From positions 2,434,001-2,498,000 of the forward strand of contig NZ_CP015207.1 in the NCBI RefSeq assembly GCF_002101375.1: DNA of 64,000 nt, read 5' to 3'. Position numbers and translations under genes: made by a program. Source of the stretch: Sporosarcina ureae. GTDB lineage: Bacteria > Bacillota > Bacilli > Bacillales_A > Planococcaceae. The notes below the pieces were generated by a model. That model was not told the origin of the DNA. It searched no databases and was given only the letters and a program-made list of their open reading frames with translations. Every line of letters starts with the position of its first letter. Positions within the stretch are counted from its first letter, which is position 1. This document shows, one piece after another, positions 1-8,614 of the stretch.

Positions 1-763
1 GCTCATACCATTCGACGGAACGGAAAATCCCGACCATTTCGGATTGACGCTCTTCAATCTCTTCCGCGTACGGCTTGCGTTTTGCAGGTAAAGCATTTTC
101 AATCGAGCCCGCTATTTTACCGATCGCTGGCGACCACTGCGCACCGCGATCACTAATTAGAATCGTCTCAAGCAACCAATCGGTCCCGTCGATCTCGGGC
201 TCCGTCAAACGAAGTGCTACGCGGAATGGTAACTTCGACTTTTCGGTATTCGGCCATCCATACTGCTGAAAATGCGGCAACAAAGCAGGGAAGTCTGCCA
301 TCGAGACACCGAGCGTCGCCAACTGTCCGCGCATCGCAAGCGAGATATACCGCCCCGCCTGCTGAGATAAATGGGTTTGATCGAGATCAAACGACAGTCC
401 AGACTCATTCGCTTCAACATACGAAAACAACGCAGGATCATTCCATAACGTCGCTGCTTCGCGAATGGCTGTCAGGATTTGTTGGTCGTTAGTAGTCGCA
501 CCTGCGTATTGCACATACGGATGACTACCAGACGAGAACAAACGCAACAACATATCGATCGATATATCGAGCCAATTATCACGTTGCTCTACCAACATGC
601 CGTACATCGTAGGTTCATCCGAATAAAATAAATACGACACCAGCATATCCGCATCGATCTTGCGCGTTTCACCTGCGACATTTGCGGACACGATGAAGAT
701 GCCGTCTTGTCCTTCTTGTAACGTTAACTCTAATGAAAGTTGTAAGATGTTCGAATCGGTCAT
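1..763 (-). CDS. SNF2-type helicase-like protein, N-terminal part (cut by window edge)
   Basis: This reading frame is open from an ATG at 763 down to base 1 and continues outside the window, so only about 254 residues are visible. The visible part begins MTDSNILQLSLELTLQEG and looks like the helicase-associated N-terminal region found before the SNF2 ATPase domain in Bacillus YwqA-type proteins. No Walker motif lies in the visible part. The ATG overlaps the TGA of the upstream SWIM-protein gene (ATGA, 4 bp), so the two are translationally coupled. In Bacillus subtilis ywqB (SWIM) and ywqA (SNF2 helicase) are also neighbours, which supports the call. The helicase assignment rests mainly on this context. 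Confidence 0.6.
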   Translation of the reverse strand, partial: MTDSNILQLSLELTLQEGQDGIFIVSANVAGETRKIDADMLVSYLFYSDEPTMYGMLVEQRDNWLDISIDMLLRLFSSGSHPYVQYAGATTNDQQILTAIREAATLWNDPALFSYVEANESGLSFDLDQTHLSQQAGRYISLAMRGQLATLGVSMADFPALLPHFQQYGWPNTEKSKLPFRVALRLTEPEIDGTDWLLETILISDRGAQWSPAIGKIAGSIENALPAKRKPYAEEIEERQSEMVGIFRSVEWYE

Positions 764-2334
764 AAAAGTAGATTTCCTTTCTCCATCTCTTCCATCAGTG
801 CACGCAGACGTGGAAATTGCTGGCGGACTGTATGGACATAACGGTTCCAAAATTCATCGCGGCCATCGCGCTTCGCAGCAGCCTTCATTTGCTTCCATAA
901 ACGCACTGCACGGCGATAGCTATCTCGATTTTTCTCTTTGACTAATTTCAATGCTTCGGCATGCATGAGAGGGAACACCGCTTGCGAATCTTCGGCAAGT
1001 GCTGTTTTCATCGCCGAGCTATCGATCATATCGACTGACCCGCGCGTTAAATGCATAAGCGCAGCCCATTCAGCATAACGATTACGTTCGAATAAAAACT
1101 TGCCATATGCACGACTTGCTTCCGGTCCATACGATTGGAACAGTTGATCGCGCTGATCTTCTGGCACATCGGATAGCGCCAGCAACTCGTCGATATCCTC
1201 GGCAAACGCGGAACGGTTACGCGTCGCAAGCTGCTGATAATGCTCGGCTAAATGAGGAAGCAATTGCAGCATAATCGACTGCACAATATCAAAATCCTCA
1301 TCTTCCTTCGCATAGAGCGCAAATGCCAACCACTGAGGAACAGCAGTAGCATCTAAAGTATTCAGTTCCTCATCGAGCTCGTCAAACCGTCCCGACGTCA
1401 AATAGAGAAACGCACGGAATAATGGCGCGTCTGCTGCCGTTTCTTTTTGCAGACGTTCAATCTCCTGCGTCAATTCAGCTTCATCGGAATACAGCTCAGT
1501 ATAGACGAGACGGAACGCTTCAAAACGCTTCGAGAATAAACCATCCTCGTCCAGTGCGAATGAATGGATCAAATCTTTGAGCTTCGTATGAAAGGCGTCC
1601 GTCTCAAATAGACGCGATTTTGAACTCAGCTGTTTGATGCCTGCTTTCATTTCGGACATTTGCTCATTGAGCCAGATCGTCAGCTGCCATTTGCCGTAAT
1701 GATAGGAATCATTCGCCGATAGTTCACTTTTAAGGAATGGCCATGCCGCCCGCAATAATGTTAGTTGATAGTACAGCGAAAAGAGCGGCTTCCATTCCCA
1801 TTCAAAAGGAGAAAGCCGCGTTTTCTGGTGTTCAATTTTGGAAGCGTAATGCAAGAATCCAGTCGGTCCGTCACTCGCATTCAACTCGCCAAGGGGCTTC
1901 ACTAATTCGGATAATGCGTTCAACCAAGCTTCCGGCGTCCGTTCATTGATCGACAATTGTGTCTGCACAGTTCCTGACTGGCGCCATGTATTCAGCCAAT
2001 CCGATAATGAATGAAACTGCGAGTACAAATGAAAGACGACCGAGATCTGATGCGCGCACCAGTCTCCGTCGGCACATGTACAGTACGGCTCCATCGACAT
2101 GAAAGAAAGACGTGCGAATTCGGATTCTGTACCCGAAATGTTTGCCATCAAGGATTGCTCGGTTTCCGTGTAGCGATACGCACCGATTGCGTTCATACGT
2201 ACAAGTGAAGCAGCCTTGCGTATAATTTCCGCCTGTGCAGGGACAGACGGCTGAAATGTATGTTTAATATGATTCATGAATTCTTCAATTTGTGATTCGT
2301 GCATATTTGCGATTCGTTCAATAGTGATGGCCAC
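760..2334 (-). CDS. ywqB: SWIM zinc-finger domain protein (YwqB-like)
   Basis: The protein is about 524 residues long. Near residues 85-97 it carries a SWIM-type zinc site, CTCADGDWCAH (CxC then CxH). SWIM domains bind zinc and are thought to mediate DNA or protein contacts. The rest is helical and poorly conserved, as usual in YwqB-like proteins. I chose the GTG at 2334 because AAGGAG lies about 8 nt upstream; the in-frame GTG at 2343 would sit directly against that site. The gene overlaps the following SNF2-like gene by 4 bp, so both are probably one operon and act together on DNA. The exact role is not known. Confidence 0.75.
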   Translation of the reverse strand: MAITIERIANMHESQIEEFMNHIKHTFQPSVPAQAEIIRKAASLVRMNAIGAYRYTETEQSLMANISGTESEFARLSFMSMEPYCTCADGDWCAHQISVVFHLYSQFHSLSDWLNTWRQSGTVQTQLSINERTPEAWLNALSELVKPLGELNASDGPTGFLHYASKIEHQKTRLSPFEWEWKPLFSLYYQLTLLRAAWPFLKSELSANDSYHYGKWQLTIWLNEQMSEMKAGIKQLSSKSRLFETDAFHTKLKDLIHSFALDEDGLFSKRFEAFRLVYTELYSDEAELTQEIERLQKETAADAPLFRAFLYLTSGRFDELDEELNTLDATAVPQWLAFALYAKEDEDFDIVQSIMLQLLPHLAEHYQQLATRNRSAFAEDIDELLALSDVPEDQRDQLFQSYGPEASRAYGKFLFERNRYAEWAALMHLTRGSVDMIDSSAMKTALAEDSQAVFPLMHAEALKLVKEKNRDSYRRAVRLWKQMKAAAKRDGRDEFWNRYVHTVRQQFPRLRALMEEMEKGNLLL

Positions 2335-2424
2335 CGAATCCACTCCTTACTTAAGCATTCCTCCTATTATACCGTTTTTATCGGTCCTTTACCACAACTT
2401 GAGGAGCATAAAAACAATCAGATC

Positions 2425-2850
2425 TTATTTATCTGTTTGGTTTTCGAACAACTGCATGAAGTTCAACATGCCTGATAGCAACAACTGGCGGTTTTCGTAG
2501 TCCAATGAATTAGCCCGTAAAATAAATTCTTTCAACAGTGGCTCGTTTTCAATTAGCGATCCGTACTGTGTAAGAAACCCTTTTTCATACGTGGCGCTAC
2601 TGTCGAGCGTCTGATTCGAAAAAGGACGTACCGTCTTTAACGGTTTGTCCAGAATCATCGCAAGTAATACATCATCCGGTATGTTATAGATTTTCTTAAT
2701 GATCGGCACCAAATAAATTGGGAAAGCTCGTTCACTCGATTCATATCTAGACATCGTCGCACCATCGACTCCAAGATCTTCGGCCATTTGTTTTTGTGAA
2801 ATATGTAAATACTCATCGCGGTATTCTCGTAATTGTGTTCCGAAACTCAT
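2425..2850 (-). CDS. XRE-family helix-turn-helix regulator
   Basis: This 141-residue protein starts MSFGTQLREYRDEY and has a Cro/CI-type helix-turn-helix over about residues 5-60: QKQMAEDLGVDGATMSRYESS fits the turn and recognition helix, followed by the usual FPIYLVPIIKKIYNI stretch. The C-terminal half has no recognised domain. The start at 2850 follows GGGTG at 6 nt; upstream in-frame ATGs at 2856 and 2859 are possible. The gene is divergent from the small gene at 3005, and the roughly 150-bp space between them is the natural place for an operator. The target is unknown. Confidence 0.8.
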   Translation of the reverse strand: MSFGTQLREYRDEYLHISQKQMAEDLGVDGATMSRYESSERAFPIYLVPIIKKIYNIPDDVLLAMILDKPLKTVRPFSNQTLDSSATYEKGFLTQYGSLIENEPLLKEFILRANSLDYENRQLLLSGMLNFMQLFENQTDK

Positions 2851-3004
2851 TTTCATCACCCGTTTTTCTCGCCATCGTATAAGAAAAGAATCCGGTATTT
2901 CGGTAAATTGTCATTTAAACAATACGAATTGACGAATCGGCAATTCCGATGTTTTTCTACAATAATGTGAGAAGATTGTGATAAAAAATAGAAAGTAGGC
3001 GAAA

Positions 3005-3343
3005 ATGATAGAAAAAGTGCAATTGATTTTACATTTTCCTCAATTGCGGCACCGTTTACAAAAGCCAGAACTTATGATCACAAATGCACCACATTTCTTC
3101 GATTCTCTCGAACAGCATTCCGAAAAATCTGTCCATGATCCAATTGGGGAAGTTTCATATTTGTATAACGTCACGCGTGACGAGATGATCTTTGAGCAAG
3201 TCATCATTTCATACGCGGACTGTCAAATGATCTTTTCTTACGTGAAAACGAATGTCGATGCGAGTAAACAATTACTGGAACAATTGAAAGAGGGAAACAT
3301 CGAGTATCGGCCGGTGTCCAAAACTTTTCTCGTAGAGGCGTGA
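3005..3343 (+). CDS. Hypothetical protein, 112 aa
   Basis: I do not recognise this family. The product is soluble, without signal peptide or membrane segment, and mixed alpha/beta in character. It is divergent from the XRE regulator, which may control it. An ATG at 3005 follows a weak AGG-type site. Coding status is supported by length and codon pattern only. Confidence 0.55.
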   Translation: MIEKVQLILHFPQLRHRLQKPELMITNAPHFFDSLEQHSEKSVHDPIGEVSYLYNVTRDEMIFEQVIISYADCQMIFSYVKTNVDASKQLLEQLKEGNIEYRPVSKTFLVEA

Positions 3344-3507
3344 TGAATAACCCGAAAGACGGCTGGATTTGCCGCTATGACCGATTTCTGAAAAATTCTC
3401 TTGGTATATTAGATGGTTTCCGACTCATATCATGCACAAAATCCTCTTTAATGTGATATATTAATAATAATCGGAAAATTCAAATTACTGAAGAGGAGGG
3501 GGAAGAA

Positions 3508-3957
3508 ATGCTAGTCATACAGCGAATCAAGCCATTTTTCACCAGGAAGGAAGAATTCAACTTACGCCTTGTATTCGCTTATCAATATTTCTCGATTAAG
3601 CGAAATGATGAGGTGTTCCAATTCATCCCCGCAGAAGGGAAGGAAATCGTTGTGAATACGAAAAGTTTGCAGATTGAGAACTTAGGAGAAGTATTCGTCT
3701 TTCAGCGAGGAAGCAGGTTTATACGAATCCCACTTTATCAATTGTTGCTAGTTTCCGATTTGCATTTGCATTTGTCGACTATACTCGAAGGAGCGATGGG
3801 ATTGGAAGGCCATCTACAGGAAGAGTACATGCGTGAAGCGGACGGTTTAGTGGAGAAGTTGGAGCAAGATAATTGGGAACGAATGGTAGACTATGCGCTA
3901 GAAACCAAAAACCAACTCTTGTTCAAGGAGTTGATGGAAGGACTGCGAATGATTTGA
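3508..3957 (+). CDS. Hypothetical protein with possible IDEAL-like C-terminal helix
   Basis: The protein has 149 residues and a strong ribosome site (GAGGAGGGGG) ahead of the ATG at 3508. The first 100 residues look beta-rich (FQFIPAEGKEIVVNTKSLQ). The last 40 are helical: the tail MVDYALETKNQLLFKELMEGL resembles the short IDEAL motif seen at the C terminus of several Bacillus proteins, but the match is loose. No signal peptide or membrane segment is visible. A terminator follows at 3977. The function is unknown. Confidence 0.6.
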   Translation: MLVIQRIKPFFTRKEEFNLRLVFAYQYFSIKRNDEVFQFIPAEGKEIVVNTKSLQIENLGEVFVFQRGSRFIRIPLYQLLLVSDLHLHLSTILEGAMGLEGHLQEEYMREADGLVEKLEQDNWERMVDYALETKNQLLFKELMEGLRMI

Positions 3958-3976
3958 TCATCACACTAAAACGTTA

Positions 3977-4028
3977 AAAACACCTCAATTGGAAGCACAT
4001 CTATGTGCGTCAACGTTGAGGTGTTTTT
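3977..4028 (+). terminator. Rho-independent terminator
   Basis: The arms AAAACACCTCAA and TTGAGGTGTTTTT enclose a loop that itself contains a small hairpin (GCACATCTATGTGC). It closes the gene at 3508 and can also serve the small minus-strand gene at 4053. Confidence 0.8.
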
Positions 4029-4052
4029 ATGTGCTTTGTAATATACGTTTTC

Positions 4053-4154
4053 TCATAGTGTAAAGAAATGGAGCGCCACTACGAATAATCCCGACCCGGC
4101 CACGCCTAGTGCAAAGTCTTGCCATGTAAACTCAATCGTCTTGTCCAAGTTCAT
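4053..4154 (-). CDS. Small membrane peptide, 33 aa
   Basis: A short frame on the minus strand encodes 33 residues. It begins MNLDKTIEFTWQDF and ends with a hydrophobic stretch, ALGVAGSGLFVVALHFFTL, long enough to cross the membrane once. An AAAGGAGTG site lies about 9 nt before the ATG at 4154. The bidirectional terminator at 3977-4028 would end its transcript. Small single-pass peptides of this kind are common in Bacillaceae, but I do not recognise the family. Confidence 0.5.
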   Translation of the reverse strand: MNLDKTIEFTWQDFALGVAGSGLFVVALHFFTL

Positions 4155-4302
4155 CGCTCATCACTCCTTTATGTAATTAGAGCCATCTGACCCTATTACT
4201 TCCTATTGTAACCTATTTCGATGGATTAGAAACATTCAGATAATTAAATGAATCTAATGGACTAAGGATTTTTAATCGGTTTAAGGATGACAGGGTGTTG
4301 GG
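4155..4302. other. Non-coding spacer, start of a 730-bp gene-free stretch
   Basis: From 4155 to 4885 no convincing gene is seen. The stretch holds two opposite copies of a dispersed repeat (4303-4431 and 4583-4713) and the promoter of the gene at 4886. A 125-residue open frame at 4552-4929 is produced by the repeat itself. Confidence 0.6.
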
Positions 4303-4431
4303 GTGGGAATTTGCGCTCTAGGCGGACGCGTTCTGGAGGGCCCGCGGTGAGCCAACTAGTCGCTGTGCTCCTTTAGTTGTCTCACCTGTCGAGCTGATCC
4401 TCCCAGAGTCGCCGCCTGCCGCGCCAATCCC
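4303..4431 (+). repeat. Dispersed structured intergenic repeat, copy 1
   Basis: This is one copy of a GC-rich repeat family present at least six times in the window. It is bounded by complementary ends (GGGAATTTGCGC and GCGCCAATCCC). Its core contains an imperfect hairpin, GTGAGCCAACTA facing TAGTTGTCTCAC, followed by CTGATCC and AGTCGCC blocks. Similar intergenic repeats are abundant in Bacillaceae genomes; their role is not established. Confidence 0.8.
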
Positions 4432-4582
4432 TGCAGGGCGAGTGGGTGACAGTTATTGTAGTCATTGAAGTTAGGTTTTTAATTGATTTGAATTGATTTG
4501 AACATGAAATATATTCAGTGACAATACCAGTTCAAACACTATCGTCAGTGAGTGTTTCTGCATCCATCCACCATAAAAAGTA

Positions 4583-4713
4583 GGATTGGAGCGGAAGATG
4601 GGGGCGACTCTGGGAGGATCAGCGGGACAGGTGAAACACACGGCGAGCAGCGCGAGGGGTGTGGTTCACCGCCCGCCCTCCAGAAAGCGTCCCCCAGCTG
4701 GAGCGGAAATCCC
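4583..4713 (-). repeat. Dispersed structured intergenic repeat, copy 2 (inverted)
   Basis: Same family as 4303-4431 in the opposite orientation: GGATTGGAGCGG at the left end, GGGCGACTCTGGGAGGATCAG in the body, GGAGCGGAAATCCC at the right end. The two copies form a large inverted pair with about 150 bp between them. Confidence 0.78.
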
Positions 4714-4841
4714 ATGAGTAATGTTACTTCACTCAGCATCTTTAATCGTTTAAAACTCCAACACTACTACCAAATTCTGCAACAAAACAAGACATTCGTT
4801 GCAAATTCGTCATTTTTTGATAAAGTAAGAGAGATAGAAAC

Positions 4842-4850
4842 TGATATAAT
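4842..4850 (+). promoter_or_regulatory. Candidate extended -10 promoter (TGATATAAT)
   Basis: A perfect TATAAT is preceded by TGA, the extended -10 form of sigma-A promoters. It lies 36 bp before the ATG at 4886, and the -35 region is weak. It would drive the two-gene operon 4886-7472. Confidence 0.5.
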
Positions 4851-4885
4851 CAGTCGAATAAGTTGGAGGCAAAGGAGAAGTACAT

Positions 4886-5608
4886 ATGTATTCTACTTAC
4901 GGTTACTGGCGTTCACTAGTTTATCCTGACCGACTTGCCGTTGAAATTGGGCAAGGAACCGTCACTGGGTTCAAACGCCGTGTGTTTAGCGTATTCATTT
5001 TGGGCATCATCCTGTTCGTCCTCCGCGATATGTGGGGCATGAATACCGGGACGATGACGTATATCTTGGCGAACGGTTCGCTCGATGATTTCACCATCGG
5101 CCGCATCACTGCATTGGTCGGCGCCATACTCTGGGCCATCATCTACATGTCGTTCCATTTCTGGGGCGTCGCATGGATTTTAAGCATGTTGACGAAAATT
5201 CCATTTAAGCCCTTGCTGAAGCTACAGCTAGTGGTCACGGGATTATTACTAATCGAAAAACTCATCAATTTCCTGATCTTCGCGGTTGCTGGAAAAACAG
5301 CAGCGGTTTCGATTCTTTCATTCGGACCACTCGCGGTAACATTCTTGGATAATTGGTATCTCATTCTGTTTGTCAATCAATTGACGATTTTCTCTGCATT
5401 GATCGTGGCGGTTCAGTATCGCTTCATCAGCTTCTCGAAAGTGGAAACGTCACTTGTCGGTGAAGAAGTTATAGAGCATAAAGGTATCCGCAAGCATGCA
5501 TTGTGGATGTTAATCGCATTGCAAGTGGTTTTTGCATTGATCACTGCGGCAGTTGGCTTTGCTCCTATCGAAAAAATGTTGAACTTGTTAATGATTGGAG
5601 GACTATAA
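4886..5608 (+). CDS. Multi-pass membrane protein, Yip1-like, 240 aa
   Basis: The protein has about five hydrophobic segments (roughly residues 32-48, 72-100, 112-135, 148-170, 208-230) and a short cytoplasmic N terminus. Its look is that of bacterial Yip1-type membrane proteins, although no diagnostic motif is present. AAAGGAG lies before the ATG at 4886. The stop codon falls one base before the start of the following HlyD-like gene, so the two are co-transcribed and probably co-translated; they may form one membrane complex. The function is unknown. Confidence 0.65.
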   Translation: MYSTYGYWRSLVYPDRLAVEIGQGTVTGFKRRVFSVFILGIILFVLRDMWGMNTGTMTYILANGSLDDFTIGRITALVGAILWAIIYMSFHFWGVAWILSMLTKIPFKPLLKLQLVVTGLLLIEKLINFLIFAVAGKTAAVSILSFGPLAVTFLDNWYLILFVNQLTIFSALIVAVQYRFISFSKVETSLVGEEVIEHKGIRKHALWMLIALQVVFALITAAVGFAPIEKMLNLLMIGGL

Positions 5609-5609
5609 G

Positions 5610-7472
5610 ATGAAAGCACAAAATATCATCGTGACGGTCCTCGTTACAGCGTTTCTAGCTTTGAACATGTTTTTGGTGTTCGATGAAAAAAGTGTCATCC
5701 CAAAAGCGCAGTACGTCGGTGAGTACGAACGGTTGTCTGCGGATGATTACAAGAAAGAGCTCGACAAAGAAGGATTCATTTCACCGAAAGATTTGCATAC
5801 TATCTACCTTAAAGACGATCAGACAATTGATTCGTGGCTCGTTCAAGAAGGGGAGACAGTGGACTTCGGAACTGAGCTCGCTTCATTGAAAGTGGATCAT
5901 ATTGATTCGCAACGCAATGAATTAGAATCGGAACTATCCGCGTTGCAAAATCAGTCGTCATCGATTTCACAAACTATCAGTAATTTGGAATATGAACAGT
6001 CCTCAGTGGGCGGTTCGAAAAACAATAGTGATTATTATGACACGAACGACGAGAAAAAAGTACGCGTGAATTTGAATGTAGGCATCGAAGTTAGAGAAGA
6101 CGGAACGTTTGCGCAAGCGATTGCGGAAGCAGAACGAGATCTCGCTGAAGTGCAACGGAAAACGGAAATCGTCGAATCGCAGCTCGCAGAATTACCGAAT
6201 GAATCTGCCTTGACGAGTCCAGTAAGCGGCTATGTCGTAGCGATCAAACGCGATAGCGAGTCACCATCTATCGATATTTACAGCACCGACCAGACGATCG
6301 TCACATATGTACTCGACAATGAATGGCCAAACGTGGAAACGGGCGCGCCGGTAACGATCCAGCATGACTCGATCCACACACCGTTCACACCGAAAGTCGA
6401 TCCGAATCAACAACCAGAAGAACCAGTAGAGCCTGAAGAAACGGAAGACGGGATCAGCAGTGAAAAAGGCAAATCAGTCGCGTCTCTATCTGCTGACGGT
6501 GTACCACCGAGTACCATGCCTTACGACGATCCGAAAACGGAAATCGACGGAACGGATGCACAACCGCCAGCTGTGAATCCGAAAGCTGGATCAAATCCTC
6601 CTGAAGAAAACTTCGACGGCACTTCCGGTAACCCGGATGGTTCGCTCGACAAACCGGAAACACCGGTATCTTCACCGGACAACAATAACAACTCAGGCAC
6701 GCGAGATACACCGAACACGGAGACACCGCCATCTACAGACACTCCAAACTCGGATGGGACGACAAATCCCGATGCAACACCTGAAGCTACACCGAATCCG
6801 GATGATGCAACAACAAATCCGGACGGAACGATCACGAATCCTGATGGAACGATCACAAATCCAGAAGTAAAGGATTCACCTGAAGGTAAGCCTGCATTAA
6901 CGAATAAACAAAAGAAACTCGCTGAAGTACAAGAGCGTATTACTCCGGACTATCCAAATGACATCTCCACAATTAATGGAGTCGTCGTATCGGTATCCAA
7001 AGTGCCAGCGAAAGACGACGAGTGGTTAGAAGCGTATAAAGCCCTAGGCAATACACAAAAAGACAATCCACTTGCCTATTACGAAGTACGCATTGCGCCG
7101 TACGACGAGCAAATGGATTTGCCATTCGGCACAAACGTCAACACGTTCATTCAAACGAACGAAGCAAATCAAGCAGTCAGCATCAAAACAAACTGGCTGA
7201 CAGATAAATACCAAAACAATGCGAAAATATGGACGCTAGACAACAATGGACGAGCAGTCCAAAACATGGTCGAAGCACCATTCACTACACTCGATCGAAC
7301 AGTCCTCACAACGGGCGTCGAACCAGGCGTGATCGCACTACACAACGAAGATCTGGACAGCAGCCTCGAGCACCAATCCGTCTTCCACCCACTTCCACTT
7401 TACCTACCGGAATGGGAACAATGGAAAACAACGCCTTGGCAACACTACGTCCGGTATTTGATTAAACGATAA
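5610..7472 (+). CDS. HlyD-like membrane-anchored adaptor with long Asn/Pro/Asp/Thr linker
   Basis: The protein has 620 residues. A signal anchor covers residues 6-24. A split biotinyl/lipoyl-like domain follows: a first half around IDSWLVQEGETVDFGTELA and a second half around SALTSPVSGYVVAIKRDSE, separated by a coiled-coil hairpin (ELESELSALQNQ, then AEAERDLAEVQRKTEIVES). This is the layout of membrane-fusion (HlyD/RND adaptor) proteins. A low-complexity linker of about 190 residues rich in NPDGT units then leads to a C-terminal domain of about 180 residues without recognised family. The ATG at 5610 has GGAGG at 8 nt; an in-frame TTG at 5595 lies upstream of that site and is unlikely. No transporter ATPase is adjacent, so its partner is probably the membrane protein at 4886. 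Confidence 0.7.
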   Translation: MKAQNIIVTVLVTAFLALNMFLVFDEKSVIPKAQYVGEYERLSADDYKKELDKEGFISPKDLHTIYLKDDQTIDSWLVQEGETVDFGTELASLKVDHIDSQRNELESELSALQNQSSSISQTISNLEYEQSSVGGSKNNSDYYDTNDEKKVRVNLNVGIEVREDGTFAQAIAEAERDLAEVQRKTEIVESQLAELPNESALTSPVSGYVVAIKRDSESPSIDIYSTDQTIVTYVLDNEWPNVETGAPVTIQHDSIHTPFTPKVDPNQQPEEPVEPEETEDGISSEKGKSVASLSADGVPPSTMPYDDPKTEIDGTDAQPPAVNPKAGSNPPEENFDGTSGNPDGSLDKPETPVSSPDNNNNSGTRDTPNTETPPSTDTPNSDGTTNPDATPEATPNPDDATTNPDGTITNPDGTITNPEVKDSPEGKPALTNKQKKLAEVQERITPDYPNDISTINGVVVSVSKVPAKDDEWLEAYKALGNTQKDNPLAYYEVRIAPYDEQMDLPFGTNVNTFIQTNEANQAVSIKTNWLTDKYQNNAKIWTLDNNGRAVQNMVEAPFTTLDRTVLTTGVEPGVIALHNEDLDSSLEHQSVFHPLPLYLPEWEQWKTTPWQHYVRYLIKR

Positions 7473-7504
7473 AAAACTGCCCGTAATTGGGCAGTTTTTT
7501 TCGT
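7471..7504 (+). terminator. Rho-independent terminator
   Basis: The stem AAAAAACTGCCC / GGGCAGTTTTTTT with loop GTAATT ends the HlyD-like operon. It overlaps the stop codon. Confidence 0.9.
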
Positions 7505-7543
7505 TTTTTTGTGGGGGGGTTCTGCAGGGGTGTTTCTGCTGGT

Positions 7544-8376
7544 CGCTCTATATAGCTTGTTATCCGCTCTATTTATGTTGTTGAACGCTCTATGAAACCT
7601 TTTAAGCGCTCTATCATCTCGTGTAATCGCTCTATGAATGCGCTCGAGCGCTCTATCAAGCCAATAAACCGCTCATTGGAGTAGTACATCATGAAATTAG
7701 GCAAGGCGAAGCCGCGCCGCTCATACTTTCTGTTTAAGTGCTCTATCAGCCTAGCTAACCGCTCAATATTCATGCCCAAGCGCTCTATCCATCCGCTTAT
7801 CCGCTCTATCACGACCAATAATCGCTCTATCAAGCCAATCAACCGCTCAATGAAGTATTACATCATGAAATCAGGCAAGGCGAAGCCGCGCCGCTCATAC
7901 TTTCTGTTTAAGTGCTCTATCAGCCTGGCTAACCGCTCAATATTCATGCTTAAGCGCTCTATCCGACCATCTATCCGCTCTATCCCGACCAATAATCGCT
8001 CTATCAAGCCAATCAACCGCTCATTGGAGTAGTACATCATGAAATCAGGCAAGGCAAAGCCGCGCCGCTCATACATTCTGTTTAAGTGCTCTATTAGCTA
8101 GGCTAACCGCTCGATATTCATGCTTAAGCGCTCTATCCGACCATCTATCCGCTCTATCGCGACCAATAATCGCTCTATCAAGCCAATCAATCGCTCATTG
8201 GAGTATTACATCATAGAAATCAGGCAAGGCAAAGCCGCGCCGCTCATACTTTCTGTTTAAACGCTCTATCAGCCTGGCTAACCGCTCAATATTCTTGCCC
8301 AAGCGCTCTATCCATCTGACTTATCCGCTCTATCACGACCGACAAGCGCTCTATCAAGCCATCTATCCGCTCAATC
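7544..8376. repeat. 21-bp phased octamer array with 174-bp higher-order repeat (array 1)
   Basis: The octamer CGCTCTAT (variants CGCTCAAT, CGCTCATT) recurs every 21 bp, for example at 7544, 7565 and 7586, with 13 variable bases between copies. From 7670 a higher-order unit of 174 bp repeats four times (starts 7670, 7844, 8018, 8192). Each unit holds a non-octamer insert of about 40 bp that includes GGCAAGGCGAAGCCGCGC. The last copy has small insertions. Because 21 bp is seven codons, minus-strand frames stay open and read as repeated IERL heptads; I see no ribosome site and do not call them genes. Confidence 0.9.
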
Positions 8377-8459
8377 GCATGCAACCACCCACAACCCCAA
8401 CATGACTAAAGACATATTTTCAAACAAAATACCAACATATATCATTCTCCAACCCCATA

Positions 8460-8532
8460 AAATTGAATTCTCCCCAACAAATCCACTTCAAAATTGAATT
8501 TCACCCCCCAAAAATCACTCAAAATCGAATTT
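8460..8532. promoter_or_regulatory. Three near-palindromic direct repeats spaced 31 bp, upstream of NERD gene
   Basis: AAATTGAATT(C/T) or AAATCGAATTT occurs at 8460, 8491 and 8522, at exactly 31-bp steps (about three helical turns). Each unit is nearly palindromic around a central base. The position before the gene at 8615 suggests an operator or a cooperative binding site; no regulator is identified. Confidence 0.4.
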
Positions 8533-8614
8533 CTCCTAATACTTCCCAATTCGTGACGACCTTGATACAATAAATATACGCTCTAACAATCCAAATAGAG
8601 GGAGGTGAAACAAC

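Noticed and set aside
4552-4929. 125-residue plus-strand frame over the dispersed repeat
   Set aside because: It is created by GC-rich repeat sequence and overlaps the real gene at 4886 in another frame.
7573-8076. Minus-strand frames in array 1 that read as IERL heptads, like a coiled-coil protein
   Set aside because: They are open only because the repeat step is 21 bp. No ribosome site or promoter is present, and array 2 does not keep such frames.
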